From: Euclidia mi
Taxonomy: Eukaryota > Arthropoda > Insecta > Lepidoptera > Erebidae
Length of the DNA: 64,000 nucleotides
Assembly (NCBI GenBank): GCA_944739405.2
Contig: OX123209.2
Location: 12,728,217 to 12,792,216 of the forward strand
Direction of reading: 5' to 3'
The notes below the pieces were generated by a model. The model was not told the DNA's origin. It did not search any database and saw only the letters and a list, made by a program, of their open reading frames with translations. The position numbers and the translations under genes are program-made. This document shows, piece by piece, positions 1 through 10,200 of the stretch; positions within the stretch are counted from its first letter, which is position 1; each line of letters starts with the position of its first letter.

Positions 1-462
1 TAATTCTTTGAGCCATGTCGATTACTTTGGTTCTTTGTCGGATCACTTCATTACGAATTTGATCCTTCAGAGAAACTCCGAGCATAGCCATAGCTCGCTG
101 AGCGACCTTAAATTGGTGGACCAGTCGCATCGTCAGTGTCCACGTCTCGGCTCCGTAAGTCACGGGTAGGACGCGTTCGTTGATGACCTTTGTCTTAAGG
201 CTTTGCGGTAGGGGTGACGAAAAGACTTGACGGAGTTTCCTATATGCTGCCCAGCCCAGTCGTATTCTTCTGCCAGCCTCCTTCTCGAAGTTGTTCTACC
301 CAACTGCAAGGTTTGCCCGAGGCAGACGTAGGTACTCCTGAACAACTTCGAGAGGAATCCCATTTAGGGTAATCGGTTCCGGAGAAACATATTCATTGAA
401 CATTATCTTGGTTTTTTCCAAGTTCATCCGGGGACCGATGCGAGCAAAAGAATCGGCTAGCT
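1..462 (-). pseudogene. RTE-type LINE reverse transcriptase, C-terminal fragment
   Basis: Read on the minus strand, broken frames give the end of a lepidopteran RTE-like endonuclease/reverse transcriptase. They include a VVQEY..LGQTLQL-like segment, AETWTLT-like residues and MLGVSLKDQIRNE. A related stretch recurs at 61915-62104. Frameshifts interrupt it, so it is a dead fragment. It lies in the intron after exon 5 of nuclease copy 1 and is absent from the matching place in copy 2. No 3' tail or target duplication is visible because the window starts inside it. Confidence 0.7.
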
Positions 463-3400
463 CCCCCTATTGCCTTATGCTATTGTGAAGCCAATTGGAG
501 AGGCCTATATCAACGAACTCAGATTTACAATAGAAGCGCAGACCTTAAGGATTTCGTCGCCGATTCCAAGTTTGGTCTGCCCCCAGTTTAGTTGGTAGTT
601 GGCGGCGCTGGCGTCGTTCTCCTTCTCTCTTGCTCTCGTAGTTAAGATACACTGGGTAAACGTCCGTCTCTCTTGCTCTCGTTGATAATATGACACTGGT
701 AGAACGACTGCCACGCCGCCAAGCGGCAATTTGGGTCGCAGAAAGTTTGACTTTAGAGCTCCCATTGGGAATGTGCTTCTATGTAAATCTGAGTTCGTTG
801 CCTATATCCACAAAAGGCGGATGATGTTGTAGTACCTCTTCGAGTGCGGCCCAGTCGCCGGCGTTGCCCCGCATCCACTGCGGCGCACAGTTGACGTAGT
901 GGAAGGTGGCGCGCGTCTCCGCGTCCAGCGTGTAGTCAGCACGCGCTGCTAGGTGTCCGCGCGTCAGGAACTTAAACAAACATGTACATGTCAGTTGACG
1001 TAGTGGAAGGTGGCGCGCGTCTCCGCGTCCAGCGTGTAGTCAGCACGCGCTGCTAGGTGACCGCGCGTCAGGAACTTAAACAAACATGTACATGTCAGTT
1101 GACGTAGTGGAAGATGGCGCGCGTCTCCGCGTCCAGCGTGTAGTCAGCACGCGCTGCTAGGTGTCCGCGCGTCAGGAACTTAAACAAACATGTACATGTC
1201 AGTTGACGTAGTGGAAGGTGGCGCGCGTCTCCGCGTCCAGCGTGTAGTCAGCACGCGCTGCTAGGTGTCCGCGCGTCAGGAACTTAAACAAACATGTACA
1301 TGTCAGTTGACGTAGTGGAAGGTGGCGCGCGTCTCCGCGTCCAGCGTGTAGTCAGCACGCGCTGCTAGGTGACCGCGCGTCAGGAACTTAAACAAACATG
1401 TACATGTCAGTTGACGTAGTGGAAGGTGGCGCGCGTCTCCGCGTCCAGCGTGTAGTCAGCACGCGCTGCTAGGTGACCTCGCGTCAAGAACTTAAACAAA
1501 CATGTACATGTCAGTTGACGTAGTGGAAGGTGGCGCGCGTCTCCGCGTCCAGCGTGTAGTCAGCACGCGCTGCTAGGTGACCGCGCGTCAGGAACTTAAA
1601 CAAACATGTACATGTCAGTTGACGTAGTGGAAGGTGGCGCGCGTCTCCGCGTCCAGCGTGTAGTCAGCACGCGCTGCTAGGTGACCGCGCGTCAGGAACT
1701 TAAACAAACATGTACATGTCAGTTGACGTAGTGGAAGGTGGCGCGCGTCTCCGCGTCCAGCGTGTAGTCAGCACGCGCTGCTAGGTGACCGCGCGTCAGG
1801 AACTTAAACAAACATGTACATGTCAGTTAATGTAGTGGAAGGTGGCGCGCGTCTCCGCGTCCATCGTGTAGTAAACACGCGCCGCCAGCTAGCCCCGCGT
1901 CAGTAACGTAACAAACATTACACTCTTAGTCAGACTCTTAGATCTGAACCAGGCTTCTTTAAATCTTTATTATAATTGGGTTTCCACCCAATATGAATGT
2001 ATACTCTACATCGATGAATATATCTACTTGGGCCACCTAATGTCTTTTGAAAATATGCTAGAATAAAAATAGGTCATCAAATCGAAAACGCTTGGAAAAG
2101 CTTCTGGTCCATGATGACGCTAACATAGGATGATCTGCCAAGAGCTAATCATCCTGGGTGTTACACTAGAAGACAAGATACAGAAAAGAAAACCGAGCAT
2201 CAAAGACGTGGGAAGAAAGGCTGCCAGTGTGAAATGGTACTGGGCAGGCCAGGTCAGCCAGCGCGAGGGTCGTTGCGCAACAATCTGAACACTATGGGTG
2301 ACAAGTGACACAAGATAAATGACGTCGCCAAAGTCGTCCGCGAATGAGGTGGTGAAATGACTTGGGCGTCTACCATAAGAGCTGGCTTGAGATTGCGTGC
2401 GACAAGCAAGTCTGGAAAGATTTGGGGTACACCTTTGACCAAAAGTAGGATAGCCAGGATTGTATTGGTGAAATTTAACCCTGGTTAGGATCGGTTTTAT
2501 TAACCCTTATGTAATGTAGGTATGCGCGTCCATCATATCTATTAAATATAGTATGTTTAAGTCAACTCTGATTTTTAAAATACACCTACTATTAATCTCT
2601 GCACCACTATAAGGTATTTACTTACTCCGATGGCTCAGCGACCCAAAGTGTGTCTTGGCCTCCGATATGAGAGCTCGCCACTTCACCCGATCCTTCGCAG
2701 TTTCTTGCCAGTTAATGGCTTGAAGCTGCCGAAGGTCCTCCTCAACTACATTACTCCAGCGATATCTGGGTCGACCAACCGGGCGACGTCCAGTTGGTCG
2801 GCCGAGATATGCTCTCTTTACGCTGCGATCCTCTCCCATTCTTTCTAGGTGACCTAGCCATCGTAGTCTTTGCGCTTTCGCTTCTCCAATCACATTGGGT
2901 TCAGGCCACCAGTTCTTCGATTTCGGCGTTCCTTTCTCCAACTCCCATCGGTTCTTTGCACAGGTCCTAGGATCTTTCGAAAGATCCTCCTCTCCGTTAT
3001 CAGAAGTTTTCTTTCCTCTTTTAGTGTTAGCGTCCAAGCCTCACACGCGTACATTAGTATTGGTCGAATAACGGTTTTGTAGATTCGGATCTTGGTGCTT
3101 CTGCTGAGGAGCTTGGACGTGTGAAAGTGCTAGCACTTTATGTAGCGCGGCACTGCATCGAAGCGCGTTTTGGATGCGAAATATCTACTTCCTCTTCTCT
3201 TGTGTTCGTGTCTGTCACAGTACACCCTAGATATTTAAATTTAGCAACGCCTTTGTACACGGTATCTCCCACGCGTAGGTTGTTGCGTTGGACGCGCGTG
3301 TTTTTGTACCGTTTCATACGGAGATATTCTGTTTTGGCATAGTTTATTTTGAGTCCTACTTTTCCAGCTTCCGTTTCAAGAACCTCTGCGGATCGCCGAA

Positions 3401-6400
3401 CGTCGTCCTTGGTTTCTCCCAGTAAGGCAAGGTCATCAGCGTACCCTATCACCCTATGCCTTCCATTCAGTTTCAGTCCAACATCTAGTGTTTGCACTCT
3501 TTTGAGGACATATTCTAGAACTAAATTAAAAAGCATGGGTGACAGGGCATCGCCTTGCTTTAGTCCAGTGACTACCGCAAATTCTTCTGTTAGCTCGTCC
3601 TCAACCTCGGACTCTCATTCTGCTATCATTGGTGGCCACTTGGATCATATCTACTAGTTTTTTAGGGATATGAAACTCTCTCAGTATGACGTACAAGGCG
3701 TTTCTATTGATGCTGTCATAGGCCTTAGTGAAGTCCACAAACAATGAGTGAACACTCTGCGCATATTCCCATTTCTTCTCCATTATCTGCTTAAGGAAGA
3801 AAATCTGGCCAATATAGTACTACGATTTGGCCGGAACCCTCACTGATAGTCACCGAGGACTTTTTCCGCGTATGGTTCCAGTCTCTTTAGTAGCACGTAG
3901 GACAAAACCTTGTACGCTGTTGGTAACAGAGCTATTCCTCGATAATTCGTGCACCTCTTCTTGCAGCCTTTTTTGTGGATCGGACAGATCACTCCCACGT
4001 TCCATTCGCTTGGTTGTTGTTCTGTTTCCCAGATCTTTAGTAGGACTTCATATAATTTTGATTAGGCCGCACCACCTCCATATTTAAAGGTGATTGTTAT
4101 TTCATAACAGGTAGACTGGTATAAAATGCTTAAGGCATTAAGTCCGCCTTTATACGCTATGTGTGTATATAAAGTTAATAAATAAAAACAACACAATCTC
4201 ATGATTGTTCTTGAGGTCATAGGGTAAATCATTGATATAGATAAAAAATTGAAATGGTCCCAGGATTGAACCCTGCGAGACGCCCATTTTTAAGGCAGAA
4301 CCTGGCGATGTCTTATCATTAATATATATATAATAAAACCTTCAGAATTCTGTTGCTCAAATAAGAAACCAGTCCTGACCAGAGTATCATGATGTACACA
4401 ATCAAAGGCTTTGGACAAGTCGCAAAAAAATCCTAAAGCATTGCGACTTCTCCCAAGCTGCAAAAATACTTTTGAGTAACTTTACTCCTGCGTCAGTAGT
4501 CGAAAGACCCTTCGTAAAGCCGAACTGTTTCTTGTGAAGAATATTATGACTGTTAAAATAACTAAGCAATTAAGTATCAATTTTAAAAAAAATAAGCTTC
4601 GGCTTGCTTAATAGATCGAAAATTAGAAGGGTCTGATGTGACACCATATTTAAATAAAGGTATAACTTTACTAGACTAGAAGCAATAGCCTAGTGGAGAG
4701 ACCGACAGACTGCTACGCAGAGGGGTTCGAATCCATGGCGCGCACCAATTACTTTTCGGAGTTATGTGCGTATTAAATTGTTAATAATCGCTTGCTAAAC
4801 GGTGAAGGAAAACATCGTGAGGAAACCCGCATCTGAGAGTTCTCCATAATGTTCTCGAAAGACATGTGAAGTCTGCCAACCCGCACTAGGCCAGCGTGGT
4901 GGACTATGTCTACCATTCTCATAGTGGGAAGAGGCCCGTGCCCAGCAGTGGGCGAGTATAAGGGGCTGATGATGATGATAACTTAAGTATATATCACTAA
5001 ATCAGAAAATATTCCAGAAGCGACACAACCATTGAACACTGTTGCAAGATGTGGAGCTATTATAGTAATAATAGATGAAACAGTTTTCACTGACAAACCC
5101 ACAAATCCATTGTCATATTGTTTTGTTTAATACACCTCTGCCAACCCCGAAGTTATATGGTCTCATCGGTCATCGGTTCGCTCACTTAAGAGATACAATG
5201 TCACACACACATAGTGATCCACTGTCCACAGGCTATTCGATGTGTGTCGAGGATTGAAAAGAGGTTCCAGACGCACTAACCTGGTTTTTAGTGATATATC
5301 GGTCCCCCATATCATCTCCCAAGATGGCGTTCAGTTGGGCCTTCTGATTGGCCGTCTTGTAAAGCGCTGACATGCGCACTTTGCCAAATAGAGTGCCTTC
5401 TGCAAATTTAAATAAGAAAATATGTAATTTGATATCATCTACTAGGATAGTCACTCCTCACACTCTTATGGGTCTTTACGTACTACGGAAGATCGTCGTA
5501 AGATAAGTCGTCCATAGAAAAGCTAATATTCTGTCACAATTTACTGATTTTGATCAACTGAAAAGTAGGTACAACGGGCTCTTATGGGCGGATACCATAA
5601 ATATATACTAATCTTCTGTTTATATAAAATTCTGTCTTTACTTTCTGTCTGACAGACAAGCCATAACCAAAACACTTGGGCGTTAGAAGCTGAAGCTGAA
5701 ATTTGCATGGTGCACTAATATTTCCCGAAATCGCCGCGGAAACAGTACCGGTTAATTAAAATAAAATGTTCTGACGTACCTGTACCTACACTTTCGTCTC
5801 CTTGTCTTGTTCTATAAAATAAATGCGTCCAAACTCACCAATGAAATTAGGTCTTTTTGACAAGCCGCTCTGCATGTACACACTCGTGGGTGATACTACG
5901 TGTTCCACGTAGCGCGTGTGGAACAGCTCCTTGTCGAAGCACGCCGAGTACAGCTTGTAGAAACGATCCTTGATCTTATAACCCACTCTGGAATCAGAGA
6001 ATCTCTACATAAAAAATGCAGTGCCCTTTTCGCCCTGTCTGTGTGAACGTGATAAGTTCAAAAACTATCGAATGGATTTTTGTGTGTGTGTGGGTAGGCC
6101 GATAATTTACTTACTCGATCAAAGTCTAGTAATAAATCATGTTTCTTTTTATTATCTTAAGGTAGTAGAGCCTTGCCGATTTCAGCATGAAGGGGCCGGG
6201 TCGACCGGGGAAGTACTACCCTCTAACAGAAAATCGACGTAAAGTAACAGTATCTAAACTGTTGCGTTTCGTTCGGTGAGTGGGAGTGCCGGAGGCCCTA
6301 TCGTCTATTCCTTCTCCCTCATCCCATTCCTTATCCTATTACTTTTCCCAATCCCAAGGGGCGGCAACGCACTTGTGACTCAAATCTGGCAGTAAAAATG

Positions 6401-7185
6401 ACATAAATAACTTTAGGCCCATCTCTATCTAGCCGGCAATTAGTAAAATATTTGAAAAGATTTTATTAAAGCAGCTATTAAGACACTTTAATTTAAATAG
6501 TCTGCTTCACAAAGATCAATACGGATTTACTAAAGGTAGATCCACTACTGATGCGGGTGTTGCTCTCATAAAACACGTTTATAATGCTTGGGAGTCGTCT
6601 AAAAATGCTCTCGGAGTATTCTGTGACCTCTCAAAAGCATCTGATTGCGTTTATCACGACACACTATTGCGTAAGCTCCGCCACTACGGCGTAGAGGAAA
6701 CCGCACTTTGTGTTGTAGAGTCGTACCTGCGGCAGAGATTTCAGTGCGTCGATGTAAATGGGACTACATCCTCTAAATTACCTATATAGTTAGGCGTTCC
6801 ACAAGGTTCAATTTTAGGTCCTTTTCTATTCCTTGTATATTTATTTTATTTCTTTATGCACAAAAGAAGAGTACATAGGCGGACTTAATGCCTTATGGCA
6901 TTATCTACCAGTCAACCTGGGTGGTGGAGAGATAAGTGTGGTAGGTGCATTTAACATAGGGTAGAAATGTTTTTAAAGTAAGAGGGAATTATACAATAAT
7001 ATAAGAGTACCTGAGTACGTAAAAACAAATGAAGTGATATAGAGTGAGCGAAACAATTGTATAAATAAAGTAAATACAAAATTATATTACATAAGAGTAC
7101 ATAACAAATATACATACACATATGTACATAAATACTAATAAATATGTGTATAAACATATACAATATACAAATACATATAATTATA

Positions 7186-7228
<43 letters not shown>

Positions 7229-10200
7229 TAATATACTATATTTGATGAGAATGATGGGTTGATTCCTTCAATTTGTTGAAGAGAAGCTCTCGTACTTTCA
7301 TTTTAAATGCATAACGGTTGGTGGACATTCTGACTTCAGGAGGGAGCCTATTCCAAAGCAGTACAGCTTGTACTATGAAAGAAGAGTTAACGAAAACAGA
7401 AGAATGTGTGGGACACGCAAGAAGTAAATTATGCGAGGAACGAAGGGCTCTATCATGAGTAGAAGAAAGATATTGAAAGTATTGGGTCAAGTAATCAGGG
7501 GGAGAAGAAGAATGAAGAAAAGAAAAGAGTGTAGTAAGAGCACGCAAACTACGGCGCTGACGGATAGGTAACCATTTTAATTCGGAACGAAAAGTAGATA
7601 CATGATCATACTTACGAAGATTGTATATGAATCGAATGCAGTTATTTAGAAGCCGGTCATACTTGTTGAGATATTCTGCATTCAGGTCATAATAACACAC
7701 ATCACCATAGTCGATTAAGGGAAATATTAAGGTCTGCACAAGCATGGTCTTAGTTTTGGGCGGCAGGAAATTCTTGAGACGATATAAAGCCCGAAGCGTA
7801 CCGGTGACTCTCTGACTTACGTCGGTAACCTGTGGCTTCCAGTCGAGAGTGGCATCTATATACAGTCCCAGGTCTTTGACGACTGGGCTGAATGGAATAA
7901 TTAACCCATTGAATGTGACTGGCGGTAGGGATGTTAGATTTAATCTGTTTGTCATGCGCTGACTGCCTACTATTATAGCCTGACATTTAGCTGGGTTAAC
8001 GTCAAGGCCGAAATCATTGCACCATGCCAGGATGTTGTTCAGGTCTCTGTTCACATCAGCTATCGCTAATGTCACGTCCTCCACTCTCGCCTGGGAATAT
8101 AACTGCAAGTCGTCGGCGTAAAGATGATACGAACATCGAAGTTTAGGGGTCAAGAAGTTGATAAAAATAGAAAATAGTAAAGGAGAGAGTATGCCACCTT
8201 GAGGAACGCCAGAGCTAAGGTCACGCCAACTTGATGAGGTTTCATCAATGCGGACAGCCTGCTGACGTCCCTGAAGATACGTTGAGAACCAGTCCAGCAA
8301 ACCAGGTGGGATCATGAGATAGGAAAGGATTGATAGAAGGATATCGTGACTGACGGTATTAAAGGCGTTCGAAAAGTCAACTAAGGCCAACACTGTGACC
8401 TTAGTCTCCTCCATGCCCGCCCTAATATCGCCAGTCACTTTAAGGAGAGCGGTAGAAGTGCTATGTCCAGGTCTGAAGCCAGATTGGTATGGACTTAGAA
8501 GCTTGTTTTGGTGTATAAAGTTGGACAGCTGCTTATTGACACAAGCCTCTAGCACTTTGGCTAAAAATGGTAAAATGGAGATAGGTCGAAAATGACTAGG
8601 GAGTGTAGGATTCGGAATTTTTGGCAATGGGATAACAAAGGCTTTGCGCCACAAGGAGGGAAAGGTACCGTTGTCAATGGAAAAATTAAAGATGTGGGAT
8701 AAAGGAAGGATGAGGTGATCAAGGATAAGGGTGATCATACGACGGCTTATGCCATCATATCCCACCGCGTTGGACTTTATGGAAAGGATAGTTTTCTTGA
8801 CCTCACCTGGAGTGACTGGAGAAAAATTGAGGGGAGTTACGTCGGGCCGAGCTAGACCAGCCAATTGATCAACAGTGCGACGTCTGGCTTGAAGATCCAA
8901 CTGAGCAGTAGAGGAGAAATGTTGGTTTAGATCGTCCAAGCCAACCGGCATCTGAGAATCAATGTGACGTTGTTTGCCAATACCTAGGGTCCCGAGGAAC
9001 TTCCAGATGTTGGCAGAGGAAGAAGAATTTATGTTTTCTAGAATATGGCGGCGTTTGGCGTTGCGTACCATCTGATTACACCGATTCCTTGCAGCTTTGA
9101 AAAGGGTCCAGTTTTCGTCGGTCCGATCCTTTCTGAATAGCCGGAATGCTCGATCCCTGCGCCTCATTGCCATTTGTACGCCTCTAGTAAGCCATGGAGC
9201 AGGGGGGCGTTTTAATTTAACCTTCCTGATAGGGGCATGTTTGTTATAAAGGTTCAGAACAAGTATATATTAATGACTTACCTTTTTATTTAAAAAACAT
9301 CTGTGATGTTGTATTTTTTGCAGACGATACGTCACTTATTTTTAAAGTAGACAAGAATAGGAATCAATTTGATGATGTAAATAACGCACTTATACAGGTT
9401 ACACAGGGTTTACAGCAAACAATCTGGTACTTAATTCTAAAAAAACTAAATGCGTTAAATTTGCTTTACCTAACGTTAGACAACTGGGACCTAATATTAT
9501 GCTAGATAGGGAAGAACGACACAGTTGACTCGACAGTGTTTCTAGGCATTACATTAGATAGTAAGCTACAATGGGGTGCACATATAGCATGTCTTTCAGG
9601 AAAGCTCAGTTCGGCTGCATATGCTGTTAGAAAAGTTAGACAACTTACTGATGTCGACACGGCTCGTTTAGTGTATTTTAGCTATTTTCATAGTGTCATG
9701 TCCTACGGCATTTTGTTATGGGGCAAAGCTGCGGATATTCAGAATATTTTCCTTCTACAGAAACGAGCGGTACGAGCAATATACATGTTAGGTGCAAAAG
9801 ATACTCTTAGGGAACGCTTTAAGACTATAGGGATTCTTACTCGCAATTTTTATTTGCTAATATATTGTATATTAGGCAAAATATAGGTTTATTTACTACA
9901 AAAAGTGACATACATAACATAAATACTCGAAACAGGCATAAGTTATATGCCCCTTATCATCGTTTACATAAAGTTAATAATTCTTTTGTAGGGCTAGGTA
10001 TTCGTATATACAATAAAATACCAATTAGTCTTTTAGAATTACCATTTAGTACCTTTAAAAGTAAAATAAAAGACTACCTTATTAGGAAAGGTTATTATAC
10101 CATTAATGATTATTTCAGTGATAAGGATAGATGGTCACTTACACTAGCCAACTCTTGATCTTTGTACTTATTCAGAATTTATATAGATACCTTGCCGTTT

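Noticed and set aside
890..1917. A repeat protein encoded by the 104-bp array
   Set aside because: 104 is not a multiple of three and every unit junction creates a TGA, so no continuous repeat protein is possible.
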